Made by a program: the position numbers and the translations under genes. A DNA stretch of 64,000 nt. It comes from CALNYS01 sp942490855. Its GTDB lineage: Bacteria > Planctomycetota > Phycisphaerae > Phycisphaerales > UBA1924. The notes beneath the pieces are model-generated. The model worked only from the letters and a program-made list of their open reading frames with translations, made no database searches and was not told the origin of the DNA. The stretch is from contig CALNYS010000004.1 of assembly GCA_942490855.1 (NCBI GenBank), forward strand, positions 930,001 through 994,000. Reading direction: 5' to 3'. Shown here piece by piece: positions 8,896 to 19,179 of the stretch; position 1 is the stretch's first letter; each line of letters begins with the position of its first letter.

Positions 8896-9019
8896 AAAAT
8901 CGGAAGGGTTTCGGAACAATCGGTTGGTTATGGCCTATTACTCCTCCACGGGCGGGCGTGAGACCCCCCGGCGGACCCTTTTTTAGGAGATAGGTCATGC
9001 GGGCACTTTCGAGAACAAG

Positions 9020-9745
9020 GTGGCGGTGGTGACGGGAGCGAGCGGCGGGATCGGGCGCGTGTCGGCGCTGGCGCTGGCGGAGGCCGGGGCGGCGGTGGTG
9101 ATCGGGAACCGGCGCACCGACGAGGGGGAAGCGACGGCGGCGCTGATCCGCGAGCGCGGCGGGCGCGCGACGTTCGTGAAGACGGACGTGTCGGTCGCCG
9201 GGGAGGTCGATGCGTTGGTGGCCCGCGCGGTTGAGGAGTTCGGCGGGCTGGACATCGCGTTCAACAACGCGGGGGTGGAGGGGGCGCTCGGCCCGATGCT
9301 CGAGCAGACAGACGAGAACTTCGACTTTGTCTTCGGGGTGAACGTGAAGGGCGTGCTGCGTTCGATGCGCGCGCAGGCCGCGGCGATGCGCGCCCGCGGC
9401 GGCGGGGTGATTCTCAATAACTCGTCGGTGGCGGGGCGCAAGGGGTTTCCTGGGATGAGCGTGTACGCGGCGAGCAAGCACGCGGTGGAAGGGTTGACGA
9501 AGACGGCGGCGCTGGAACTGGCGGCGGAGAACATCCGCGTCAACGCGGTGTCGCCCGGCCCGATCCGCACGGACATGATGAACCGCGTGACGGGCGGCGA
9601 CGAGTCTGGATTCGAAGCGATGGTCCCGATGGGCCGCGTGGGCGAATCGGAAGAGATCGCGTCGCTTGTTGTCTTCCTGGCGGGCGACGGCGCGTCATAC
9701 ATCACTGGGCAGTCGTACGCCGTTGACGGGGGCGTGGCGGCCTAA
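9020..9745 (+). CDS. Short-chain dehydrogenase/reductase (SDR), start region frameshifted
   Basis: A classical SDR oxidoreductase with the NAD(P) motif TGASGGIG at the very N-terminus, NNAG, the catalytic serine in NNSSVAG, YAASK (Tyr and Lys catalytic pair) and the substrate-side PGPIRTDM. The open frame can start only at GTG 9020, giving 241 residues. The good ribosome site (AGGAG, 8985-8989) instead fits ATG 8997, which is out of frame. One extra G in the CGGG run after that ATG would give MRGTFENKVAVVTG, a normal SDR N-terminus, so a one-base deletion is suspected. It is probably controlled by the upstream TetR protein. Substrate unknown. Confidence 0.88.
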   Translation: MAVVTGASGGIGRVSALALAEAGAAVVIGNRRTDEGEATAALIRERGGRATFVKTDVSVAGEVDALVARAVEEFGGLDIAFNNAGVEGALGPMLEQTDENFDFVFGVNVKGVLRSMRAQAAAMRARGGGVILNNSSVAGRKGFPGMSVYAASKHAVEGLTKTAALELAAENIRVNAVSPGPIRTDMMNRVTGGDESGFEAMVPMGRVGESEEIASLVVFLAGDGASYITGQSYAVDGGVAA

Positions 9746-9912
9746 GCGGATCACAAGCCGTGCAGGGCGGGCGAAGGCCTGCCCCGCGCGTTTACGGCGG
9801 CGGGTATTTCCGCCTGCGTATTTCTCGTCGCGGAGAGGGAAAAACGGTTGTTTGTGCTGGTATCTCGCCCTCTGGCGCCCGACGATGTGGGTTACCTGGG
9901 GAGGTACAACAG

Positions 9913-11325
9913 ATGAAGATCGCTGCTCTTTGTGCGCTTGTCGTTTCGGCTGCGTCCGTGGCTCACGCCGGTGTGCCCGCGCTCACGACCGAGGTTGTCG
10001 TGGACGGGCTGACCCAGCCCACGTTCGTCGCGTTCGATCCCGACGACGCGGGGCGGATGTTTGTTGTCGAGAAGCCGGGGCGGGTGCGTCTGGTGATCGA
10101 CGGCGCGGTGCAGCCTGCGCCGTTTCTCGATCTGAGCGCGACGGTCACGTCGTCCACGTTCGGCGGGATGACGGGGTTCGCGTTTGATCCTGACTTTGCG
10201 AGCAACGGGCGGTTCTATGTGATCTACCCGACGGGCGCGGGCACGAACGGTGATCGCGTGGAGCTGGCGCGTTACACGGTGTCGGCGGGGAACCCGGACG
10301 TGGCGGACGTCGCCTCGCGCGAGCTGCTGATGTCGGTCGCGAACGGCTTCAACCCGCAGTTCCACATCGGCGGGTGGATCGGCTTCGGTCCCGACGGGAT
10401 GCTGTACATGCCGCTGGGCGACGGGACGACGACGGGCGGCGAGAGCACGGGCGGGGCGCGGTCGCAGTCGCTGACGTCGTACTGGGGCAAGACGCTGCGG
10501 ATCGACGTGAACGGCGACGACTTCCCCGGCGACGCAAACCGCAACTATGCGATCCCGGCGGACAACCCGTTTGTCGGGATGGGTGTGTTTGATGAGATCT
10601 GGTCGTTCGGGCTGCGCAACCCGTTCCGGGCGTCGTTCGATCGTCTCACGGGCGAGTTCTGGATCGCCGACGTCGGGCTCACGCAGTTCGAGGAGATCAA
10701 CGTCGAGCCGGCGGGGCACGCGGGCGGGCGGAACTACGGGTGGAACTGCGCCGAGGGCACGCTGTGCACCACGAACTCGAACTGCGACTGCACGACGAGT
10801 GACCTGACGGGCCCGGTGCACGTGTACCCGCGGAGCTCGAGTTGTTCGATCACGGGCGGGTCGGTGTACCGCGGCTGCGCGATCGAGGGGCTCGAGGGGC
10901 GGTACTTCTACAGCGACTGGTGCTCCGGTCGTGTGTGGTCGCTCGCGTGGGACGGGATGAGCGTGAGCGACGTGATCGAGCACACCGCCGAGCTGAACGA
11001 CAACGGCGGGGTTCCGTCGATGGACCAGGTCACGAGCATCACCGAGGACCCGTTCGGCGAGCTGTACATCAGCACGGAGCAGGGGCGCGTCTTCAAGATC
11101 CTGCCCGCGGCGGGGATCGTTGACACGAACGGGAACGGGATCGCCGACGCGTGCGAGGCGGGGAACCCGGCGGACTTTGACGGCAGCGGGAGCGTCGATT
11201 CGGCGGACCTCGCGGTGCTGCTGGCGGCGTGGGGCCCGTGCGCGGGCGCGTGTCAGGCGGATATCGACGGCGACGGCGAGGTGGGTTCGTCCGATCTCGC
11301 GGTGCTGCTGGCCGCGTGGGGGTAA
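9913..11325 (+). CDS. Exported PQQ-type sugar (sorbosone/glucose) dehydrogenase with dockerin-like tail
   Basis: This 470-residue protein starts with a Sec signal peptide (MKIAALCALVVSAASVAHA), preceded by GGGAGGT. The body resembles the soluble PQQ glucose/sorbosone dehydrogenase beta-propeller: LTQPTFVAFDPDD, FAFDPDF, HIGGWIGFGPDGMLY, WSFGLRNPFR and NYGWNCAEG. A cysteine-rich loop (CTTNSNCDC) is present. The tail carries two calcium-binding, dockerin-like repeats, DFDGSGSVDSADLAVLL and DIDGDGEVGSSDLAVLL, each ending AAWG. The protein should act outside the inner membrane; PQQ use is inferred from the family. No PQQ synthesis genes are nearby. Confidence 0.88.
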   Translation: MKIAALCALVVSAASVAHAGVPALTTEVVVDGLTQPTFVAFDPDDAGRMFVVEKPGRVRLVIDGAVQPAPFLDLSATVTSSTFGGMTGFAFDPDFASNGRFYVIYPTGAGTNGDRVELARYTVSAGNPDVADVASRELLMSVANGFNPQFHIGGWIGFGPDGMLYMPLGDGTTTGGESTGGARSQSLTSYWGKTLRIDVNGDDFPGDANRNYAIPADNPFVGMGVFDEIWSFGLRNPFRASFDRLTGEFWIADVGLTQFEEINVEPAGHAGGRNYGWNCAEGTLCTTNSNCDCTTSDLTGPVHVYPRSSSCSITGGSVYRGCAIEGLEGRYFYSDWCSGRVWSLAWDGMSVSDVIEHTAELNDNGGVPSMDQVTSITEDPFGELYISTEQGRVFKILPAAGIVDTNGNGIADACEAGNPADFDGSGSVDSADLAVLLAAWGPCAGACQADIDGDGEVGSSDLAVLLAAWG

Positions 11326-11356
11326 GCCGCTCGGGCGGACGGTATGATGTGGGCGA

Positions 11357-11435
11357 TTCGCGCGGGGCGCGTCGGAAGACGCTGAGAAGCACCCGTGGAA
11401 CCTGATCCGGTTCGCACCGGCGGAGGGAACGCGAA
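11357..11435 (+). promoter_or_regulatory. TPP (thiamine pyrophosphate) riboswitch
   Basis: The closing helix P1 is visible as ttcgcg (11357-11362) paired with cgcgaa (11430-11435). Inside are the conserved thi-box elements CTGAGA (11382-11387), ACCCGTGGAACCTGATC and the CGGAGGGAA segment. It lies upstream of thiC, the usual target. Downstream, cgagcg-acac-cgctcg-like pairing close to the GGGAGG ribosome site suggests control of translation start, but no mechanism can be proven by eye. Confidence 0.96.
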
Positions 11436-11508
11436 CGCGCCGGCGTCGGCGCCGTCCTGATTCGCCGGGTGCATCCCGCGAGCGACACGCTCGGGAGGAT
11501 CCGCCCCC

Positions 11509-13452
<1,944 letters not shown>

Positions 13453-13506
13453 TGATCGCGGTGAGTGGGAGGCGGTGCGTAGACTTAGACCACCAAGGAG
13501 CCCGCC

Positions 13507-14040
13507 ATGCCCACCGACGTCCGTCCGGAGATCGCCGACCCCGACTCGTACATCAACGCGATCATCGCCAAGATCGGTGAGCGTGATCCGCTCGCGGTGC
13601 TCGCGGAGACGCCGGGGCTGTTCGCGGAGCGGCTCAAGGCGACGCCCGAGGCGGTGTTGCGGGCGCGGGCGTTTGAGGGGAAGTGGACGCCGCTGGAGGT
13701 CTTTGGACACTTGCGCGACGCGGAGTACGTGTATGGGTATCGGTCGCGGGCGATTTTCTGCGATGACGAACCGGTGATCGTGGGGATGGATCAGGACAAG
13801 TGGGTGGCTCGGCAGGGGCACAACCGGGCGGACCCGGCGGCGCTGCTGGAGGAGTTCACGGCGCTGCGGGGGTTCAACCTGCGGCTGTGGCGGTCGTTGA
13901 CGGCGGCGGATCTGGAACGTTTTGGTCGGCACAACGAGCGGGGCGAGGAGACGCTGGGGCGGATGATGCCCTTGCTGGCGGGGCACGACGTGTGGCATCT
14001 GGAGCAGTTTGATCGCTACGTGGCGGCGGCGGGCGCATAA
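13507..14040 (+). CDS. DinB superfamily protein
   Basis: A 177-residue four-helix-bundle protein of the DinB/YfiT type. The metal-site histidines can be placed in FGHLRDAEYVYG and in the C-terminal GHDVWHLEQFDRY, where the paired histidines are the family mark. Members include DNA-damage-induced proteins and thiol-dependent S-transferases; the substrate cannot be read from sequence. AAGGAG precedes the ATG. It lies between thiC and an SRPBCC gene with short gaps. Confidence 0.82.
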   Translation: MPTDVRPEIADPDSYINAIIAKIGERDPLAVLAETPGLFAERLKATPEAVLRARAFEGKWTPLEVFGHLRDAEYVYGYRSRAIFCDDEPVIVGMDQDKWVARQGHNRADPAALLEEFTALRGFNLRLWRSLTAADLERFGRHNERGEETLGRMMPLLAGHDVWHLEQFDRYVAAAGA

Positions 14041-14064
14041 TGGGGGCCTTCCTGGAGGTCTGCC

Positions 14065-14538
14065 ATGGCGCGGTACGAGTTTGAGCGGACGATCGCGGCC
14101 CCGGCGCAGGAGTGCTACGCGCTTTTTTCTGATCTGGATCGGATGCCGGAGATCTCGAGCGAGATCGTGGCGCTGACGAGGACGAACGACAAGGGCTTCG
14201 AGCCGGGGCTGACGTTCTCGTGCTCGCGGGTGATGATGGGGAAGACGTGCACGGAGTCGATGGTCGTCGAGGCGGTTGAGCCGGGGCGGGCGTACACGCT
14301 GGGGTGCGAGTCGTGCGGCGCCAAGTGGCTCTCGACGTACACGTTCGAGCCCGAGGGCGCTGGCTCGACGCGGGTGCGGCTGGTGATGACCTGCAAGGCG
14401 ATGACGCTGTACGCGAAGCTTTTTATGCCGTTGACGTTCCTGTTCGCGGGCACGATGAAGAAGCTGATCAACAAGGAACTCGACGAGCTGAAGGCGGCGT
14501 GCGAGGGCGGGGGCGCGGGTCGGGCCGTCCCGGCGTAG
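14065..14538 (+). CDS. SRPBCC (START-like) family protein
   Basis: A 157-residue lipid/ligand-binding fold: it opens with the family-typical ARYEFERTIAAPAQECYALF, and the second half has the beta-grasp run RVRLVMTCKA and a C-terminal amphipathic helix. A CESCGAKW motif in the middle is unusual and could be structural or metal-related. It is 24 bases downstream of the DinB-like gene and 20 before the GAF-phosphatase gene, so the three are probably one unit. Ligand unknown. Confidence 0.8.
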   Translation: MARYEFERTIAAPAQECYALFSDLDRMPEISSEIVALTRTNDKGFEPGLTFSCSRVMMGKTCTESMVVEAVEPGRAYTLGCESCGAKWLSTYTFEPEGAGSTRVRLVMTCKAMTLYAKLFMPLTFLFAGTMKKLINKELDELKAACEGGGAGRAVPA

Positions 14539-14558
14539 GGGGCCTACGCTTTGCGGTC

Positions 14559-15824
14559 ATGATTGCACCCCCGATCCCTGCGAATGAAGCCGAGCGCCTC
14601 GCCGACCTGCGTTCGTTGCGCGTGCTGGACACCTCCCCGGAGCAGCGTTTCGACCGGATCGTGTCGATCGCGGCGTCGGTATTCCAGACGCCGATCGCGT
14701 ACATCGCGCTGATCGACACGGAGCGCCAGTGGTTCAAGGCGCGTCAGGGGCTGTGCCCGGTCGAGACGGAGCGCGCGACGTCGTTCTGCGGGCACACGAT
14801 CAACCAGGACGAACCGCTGGTGGTGCCCGACGCGCTGCTGGACTCGCGCTTTACTGACAACCCGATGGTGACAGGCGAGCCGCACGTGCGGTTTTACGCG
14901 GGCGTCCCGCTCAAGGGGCCGGCGGGGTTCAACGTCGCGACGCTGTGTCTGGCGGACACCGAGCCGCGGGAGTTCAGCTCGCACGAGCTGGGGATCCTGC
15001 TGGGTCTGGCGGAGATGGCCGAGCGCGAGCTGCGGATGGTTGACGTGATCGAGGCGCAGGCGCGGCTGATCGACACGCAGACGGAGCTGGTGCGCACGCA
15101 AGCGCGGCTGAACGAGGAGCTGGAGGAGGCGGCGCGGTACGTGCGTTCGCAGCTGCCGGCGCCGATGCGCGACGGTCCGGTGCGGATCGACTGGCGCTAC
15201 GAGGCGAGCTCGCAGGTCGGTGGCGACGCGTTCGGGTACCACTGGCTCGAGGACGGGCGCCTGGCGGTGTACCTGCTGGACGTGAGCGGTCACGGCGTGG
15301 GGGCGGCGCTGCTGAGCTCGTCGATCCACGCGGCGATCACGCGTCACACGCTGGCGCGGGCGGACTTCGGCGAGCCGGCGTCGGTGATCGAGGCGCTGGA
15401 CGCGGCGTTCCCGATGGCGGGCAACGACAACAAGTTCTTCACGTGTTTCTACGGGGTGTACGACCCCGCGGACGGGCGATTGCGCTACGCCAGCGCGGGG
15501 CACCCGCCGGCGTTTTTGTTCTCGCCGAGTGAAACCCGCAGGGCGCTGCCCGCGACGGGGTCGGTCGCGGGGATCGGTCTTGGCGCGACGAACCCTGCCG
15601 AGGAGGTGGTGGTCGAGGCGGGGAGCCGGCTGTACTTCTTCAGCGACGGCGCGTTCGAGATCCCGTCGGGCGACAACGGGGAGCTGCTGATGCCGGCGGG
15701 GCTCGCGGACCTGATCGAGTCTGGCGACTCGTGGTCGCTGGACCCGATCGTCGCGTCGCTCCGGGCCAAGGCTGGCGGGTCGTTCGCCGACGATTTCTCG
15801 ATCGTGAAGATGCGGTTCGTTTAA
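14559..15824 (+). CDS. GAF domain plus PP2C-type (SpoIIE/RsbU-like) serine phosphatase
   Basis: A 421-residue signalling protein. Residues about 10-165 form a GAF sensor domain (TPIAYIALIDTERQWFKA, FYAGVPLKG). A coiled-coil linker follows (about 165-200), then a PP2C/SpoIIE-type phosphatase with the metal ligands in VGGDAFGY, LLDVSGHGVGAALLSS, TCFYGVYDPADGRLRYASAGHPP and FADDFSIVKMRF. Such proteins dephosphorylate anti-anti-sigma factors in general stress partner switching. No partner (STAS or anti-sigma kinase) is adjacent. The ATG at 14559 is used as the start of the GAF-type N-terminus. Its stop overlaps that of the convergent gene by four bases (ttaa). Confidence 0.9.
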   Translation: MIAPPIPANEAERLADLRSLRVLDTSPEQRFDRIVSIAASVFQTPIAYIALIDTERQWFKARQGLCPVETERATSFCGHTINQDEPLVVPDALLDSRFTDNPMVTGEPHVRFYAGVPLKGPAGFNVATLCLADTEPREFSSHELGILLGLAEMAERELRMVDVIEAQARLIDTQTELVRTQARLNEELEEAARYVRSQLPAPMRDGPVRIDWRYEASSQVGGDAFGYHWLEDGRLAVYLLDVSGHGVGAALLSSSIHAAITRHTLARADFGEPASVIEALDAAFPMAGNDNKFFTCFYGVYDPADGRLRYASAGHPPAFLFSPSETRRALPATGSVAGIGLGATNPAEEVVVEAGSRLYFFSDGAFEIPSGDNGELLMPAGLADLIESGDSWSLDPIVASLRAKAGGSFADDFSIVKMRFV

Positions 15825-16384
15825 CGTCGTCGGCGCGCGGCTCCGGCGAACCCGATCAGCAGGAGACCGCCCGCGCCGGGGGCGGGGATGTCCACCTGGA
15901 GGGTGAGCGTCCCGTTCCATTGGGAGTCGATCACGTTCGGCTCGTCGTCGAACTCCTCGAAGAACTCGATGCGGAGCAGCCCGTTCGAGAGGAACAGGAC
16001 GTCCTCGGGCAGGAGCTTCGCGAGGTCTTGCTGGTAGGGCTCGGTCCCGGCCATGTCGTCGCCGACGCCGGGCTGGATGGCGAACCCGCCGCCGGGGGCG
16101 TCGGGGGCGTCGAACGCGATCTGCGCCTCGCTGAGCCAGCTGAAGCCGAACGTTTCAAGGACCAAGTCGTAGCCGAGGCCGGTCAGGAAGACGCTCTGCC
16201 CGGAGCCGAAGCCCGCGAGAGCGGCGACATCGACGGTGAGGACGGTGTTGGGCGACTCCCCGATCTCGTCCCAGCTGGCGAGGTCGATCAGTAAGAGGTC
16301 GAACGAGACCCCCTCAGCGTGCGCAGGGGCAGCACCCGCCCCCACCGCGGCGGCAACGATCGCGCCGCACAGTGTGCGTAACAT
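15821..16384 (-). CDS. Exported protein with PEP-CTERM-like sorting tail
   Basis: A 187-residue secreted protein of unknown function. The start at 16384 follows GAGGAGGAGAG and opens a Sec signal peptide (MLRTLCGAIVAAAVG... AHA). The body is acidic and beta-rich without a domain I know. The C-terminus reads IPAPGAGGLLLIGFAGAARRRR in two parts: a proline-containing spacer, a hydrophobic stretch and a terminal Arg cluster. That is the PEP-CTERM-like layout handled by exosortase systems and common in Planctomycetes. No exosortase gene is in the window. It ends tail-to-tail with the phosphatase gene. Confidence 0.72.
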   Translation of the reverse strand: MLRTLCGAIVAAAVGAGAAPAHAEGVSFDLLLIDLASWDEIGESPNTVLTVDVAALAGFGSGQSVFLTGLGYDLVLETFGFSWLSEAQIAFDAPDAPGGGFAIQPGVGDDMAGTEPYQQDLAKLLPEDVLFLSNGLLRIEFFEEFDDEPNVIDSQWNGTLTLQVDIPAPGAGGLLLIGFAGAARRRR

Positions 16385-16590
16385 GTTTCTCTCCTCCTCC
16401 GGGCGTTGTCCCTCCGACGGAAACCGCCGGCCCACAGGGAGTAACGCCCGCGTCCATGTTCTCACGGAGGGGGCTGCGACTCAAGATATTTCTTTGGAAG
16501 GGGGGCTGGTTCGTCCTCAACTGACCGTCCGGCGGCATTGCCGGTACCCTGTTGGACACTTTTGAACGAACCAGACTGGAGAAATAAACG

Positions 16591-17493
16591 ATGGACGAGT
16601 CACAGGCTGTCGACACCGTAAACGATGCCGCGAATACCACCGCTGCTGACGGCGGCGGCGGGATTGATCTTTCCCCGGAGGGCCTTCAGAGCTTCTGGGA
16701 GAACAACCAGGACATGATTATCGGGTACGCGGCGAGCGCCGTTGGCGCGATCGTCTTCCTTCTCATCGCGTTCATCATCGCCGGCTGGGCGCGTCGCGCC
16801 ACGACCGGGACGATGCGCAAGGCAAAGGTGGACGAGACGCTGGCCCGCTTCATCGGGACGATCGCTCGCTGGGCGATCGTGATCGTCGCGCTCGTCGCCG
16901 CCCTGGGCATGTTCGGGATCAAGACGACCAGCTTCGTGGCGATCATCGGTGCTGCGGGCCTCGCGATCGCGCTGTCCTTCCAGGGCACGCTCGGGAGCCT
17001 CGCCGCGGGCGTGATGCTCCTGCTCTTCCGCCCCTTCAAGGTGGGCGACGTGATCAGCACGGCGGGTCACACGGGCAAGGTGGACGAGATCGGTCTCGTC
17101 GCCACGACGCTCGACACGCCTGACAACCGGCGGATCATCATCCCCAACGGCGCGATCTTCGGCTCGACGATCGAGAACATCTCGCACCACGAGGAGCGGC
17201 GCGTGGACGTCGCGGTGGGGTGTGATTACTCCGCGGATATCGACGCGACGCGCGCGGCGCTCGAGCGCGCCGCCAACAGCGTGGAAGGGCGTCTGCCCGA
17301 CCGCGACCCGCAGATCGTTCTCGGCGACCTGGGCGACTCGTCCGTCAACTGGACGGTCCGCATCTGGACGACGGGCGCCGAGTTCTGGGGCCTGAAGGAA
17401 CGCACCACCCGCGCGGTGAAGATGCACCTCGACGAGGCCGGCATCGGCATCCCCTTCCCGCAGATGGACATCCATCTCAACAAGCTCGACTAA
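16591..17493 (+). CDS. Small-conductance mechanosensitive channel, MscS family
   Basis: A 300-residue inner-membrane channel that opens under membrane tension to release solutes. Three hydrophobic segments occur in the first 130 residues; the third is the pore helix with alternating Ala/Gly (GLAIALSFQGTLGSLAAGVM). The cytosolic vestibule follows with FRPFKVGDVI, the beta-domain NGAIFGSTIENIS and the C-terminal IPFPQMDIHL, all MscS marks. TGGAGAAAT precedes the ATG. The DUF1579 gene starts 18 bases later and may be cotranscribed. Confidence 0.95.
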   Translation: MDESQAVDTVNDAANTTAADGGGGIDLSPEGLQSFWENNQDMIIGYAASAVGAIVFLLIAFIIAGWARRATTGTMRKAKVDETLARFIGTIARWAIVIVALVAALGMFGIKTTSFVAIIGAAGLAIALSFQGTLGSLAAGVMLLLFRPFKVGDVISTAGHTGKVDEIGLVATTLDTPDNRRIIIPNGAIFGSTIENISHHEERRVDVAVGCDYSADIDATRAALERAANSVEGRLPDRDPQIVLGDLGDSSVNWTVRIWTTGAEFWGLKERTTRAVKMHLDEAGIGIPFPQMDIHLNKLD

Positions 17494-17511
17494 GAGCAGG
17501 AGGTCATAGGC

Positions 17512-18162
17512 ATGAAGCGCACCAACACTCTCGCGCTCGGGGCCGGCGTTCTCGCGCTCGCCGCCGTCGCCGTCTCGCAGGACAGCATCGAGGACTGGGT
17601 CCCGACCGCGGTCGCGCCCGCCGAGCACCAGCTCGCGCCGGCGTTTGATCTGTCCACGATCGATATGCAGGCGTGGATGGAGACCACCGTCACCGGCGAC
17701 GAGCACGCCATGCTCGATCAGCTTGTCGGCGAGTGGGACGTCGAGCAGAAGATGTGGATGCCCGGCGTGCCTCAGCCCATGGTCAGCACGATGCGCTCGA
17801 CCACCGAGTGGGTGCTCGGGAAGAAGCACATCAAGGAATCCCTCACCGGCGACCTGATGGGGCAGCCCTACGAGGGCATGGGCATCACCAGCTACGACGT
17901 CTACAACAACCGCTACAACATCTTCTGGGCCGACTCGATGGGGACCGCGACCTACTACGCGACCGGGTTCCCCTCACCCGACGGCGGCGCCATCGAGGCC
18001 TACGGCACGATGGACGAGCCCTCGATGCACATGCGCGGCAAGACGGTCAAGTATGTCATCCGCGCGGTGGACGAGGACACCCACGTCTTCGAGTTGCACG
18101 ACCTCCATATCGGCGGCGACAACACGATGGTGATGGAACTGACGTACCGGCGTCGCAAGTAA
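17512..18162 (+). CDS. DUF1579 family exported protein
   Basis: A 216-residue protein with a signal-like N-terminus (KRTNTLALGAGVLALAAVAV) and a lipocalin-like DUF1579 body: LDQLVGEWDVEQKMWMPG, followed by STTEWVLGKKHIKESL, GMGITSYDVYNNRYN and FELHDLHIGGDN. The molecular function of the family is unknown. It sits 18 bases after the MscS gene and ahead of a strong terminator. A second, signal-less DUF1579 protein is encoded at 48585-49064. Confidence 0.85.
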   Translation: MKRTNTLALGAGVLALAAVAVSQDSIEDWVPTAVAPAEHQLAPAFDLSTIDMQAWMETTVTGDEHAMLDQLVGEWDVEQKMWMPGVPQPMVSTMRSTTEWVLGKKHIKESLTGDLMGQPYEGMGITSYDVYNNRYNIFWADSMGTATYYATGFPSPDGGAIEAYGTMDEPSMHMRGKTVKYVIRAVDEDTHVFELHDLHIGGDNTMVMELTYRRRK

Positions 18163-18187
18163 CCGCTCTTCCCACCTACGCACGTAC

Positions 18188-18218
18188 ACGGGCGGCCTCT
18201 CGGGGCCGCCCGTTTTTT
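18188..18218 (+). terminator. Intrinsic terminator
   Basis: A perfect 10-bp stem (acgggcggcc with ggccgcccgt), 6-base loop and a run of six T (18213-18218). It ends the mscS-DUF1579 unit and overlaps the 3' end of the convergent small membrane gene. Confidence 0.93.
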
Positions 18219-18612
18219 ATGCCTCCGTGTACGACGCGTGCAGCACCAGAATGCCCAGCACGATCAGCACGCACCCGACCGGGCGGAATCCGCGCCCGCT
18301 CTCGACGCGCGCGGGGATGAGGCGCTCCGCGGCCCGCGGAAGCAGCAGATAGAGCGAGCATTTGAGCGCAAGCAGCCACGCGTACAGCGTGACGACGGAC
18401 CGGGCGTCGGGAGTCCAGGCGGGGTGAGAGAAGAGGATCAGCAGCGCGACGGGGAGCAAGAGCGTCGCGACGACGAGTGCGCCCTCACGCCGGGCGAAGA
18501 GGTCCGCGAAGAGACGACCCCAGCGTCCCGGCCACGCCGCGTGCGAGACGCCGATGAGAAGAAACCCGACGGCCAGCGCACGCTCGACGATCATCGCGAT
18601 GGGGTCGGTCAT
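18217..18612 (-). CDS. Small membrane protein, unknown family
   Basis: A 131-residue hydrophobic protein with about four membrane segments (ALAVGFLLIGVSHAAW; ALVVATLLLPVALLILF; VTLYAWLLALKCSLYLLL; VGCVLIVLGILVLHA). A WPGRWG-type loop follows the first segment. I do not recognise the family. The ATG at 18612 has no ribosome site; the predicted promoter places transcription start at or next to the ATG, so the message is probably leaderless. A palindrome covers the -10 region, so a dedicated repressor is expected. Confidence 0.7.
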   Translation of the reverse strand: MTDPIAMIVERALAVGFLLIGVSHAAWPGRWGRLFADLFARREGALVVATLLLPVALLILFSHPAWTPDARSVVTLYAWLLALKCSLYLLLPRAAERLIPARVESGRGFRPVGCVLIVLGILVLHASYTEA

Positions 18613-18646
18613 AATAGTAGCATATGCTACATTTAGCCAGAGTCAA
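18612..18646 (-). promoter_or_regulatory. Promoter with 14-bp palindromic operator
   Basis: On the minus strand TTGACT (18646-18641), a 16-base spacer and TATGCT (18624-18619) form a good sigma-70-type promoter, with transcription expected at about 18612, the A of the ATG. The perfect palindrome gtagcatatgctac (18617-18630) covers the -10 box, a repression geometry seen with ArsR, MarR or GntR-type regulators. Confidence 0.6.
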
Positions 18647-18690
18647 CCCCGATGTGCATCCGGCGGCGTTCGCTCGTCGATCATGCTCCC

Positions 18691-19179
18691 ATGCGCACCC
18701 ACGTGTATGAGTCCGAGCTGGTGCTCCCCCGGGCCCGCGGGGAGGTCTTCCCGTTCTTCGCGGACGCCCACAACCTCGAGCGGATCACGCCCCCGTTCCT
18801 GCGGTTCCGCGTGCGCACGCCTCGCCCGATCGAGATGAAGGAGGGGACGCTGATCGACTACTCGCTGCGCCTGCGCGGGCTGCCGCTGCGTTGGCGGACG
18901 CGCATCGGCGCGTGGGAGCCGGGGTCGCGCTTCGTCGACGAGCAGGTCCGCGGGCCGTACCGGCGGTGGGTGCACACCCACACATTTGAGGACCACCCCG
19001 GTGGGACGCTCTGCCGGGACAGGGTGGAGTACGCGTTCCTCGGCGACCGGCTGGTCCATTCCTGGCTGGTGCGCCGGGAGGTGGAGCGGATCTTCGCGTA
19101 CCGCGCCGAGGCGCTGCGAAAAATCTTCCCGGCGGTACTCTCTGGGCATGGCGAAACGCCCGGCGACCACGCCCGCTGA
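18691..19179 (+). CDS. SRPBCC family protein (polyketide-cyclase-like)
   Basis: A 162-residue START-like protein. It opens MRTHVYESELVLPRARGEVF and has FFADAHNLERITPPFLRFRV, the conserved segment of this SRPBCC subfamily that is also found fused to or beside TIGR01777 nucleotide-sugar epimerase-like proteins. RGPYRRWVHTHTFE and DRVEYAF follow. The ATG at 18691 is preferred over one at 18652 because homology-like sequence begins there. The DUF3052 gene starts inside its 3' end (32-base overlap). Confidence 0.8.
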   Translation: MRTHVYESELVLPRARGEVFPFFADAHNLERITPPFLRFRVRTPRPIEMKEGTLIDYSLRLRGLPLRWRTRIGAWEPGSRFVDEQVRGPYRRWVHTHTFEDHPGGTLCRDRVEYAFLGDRLVHSWLVRREVERIFAYRAEALRKIFPAVLSGHGETPGDHAR

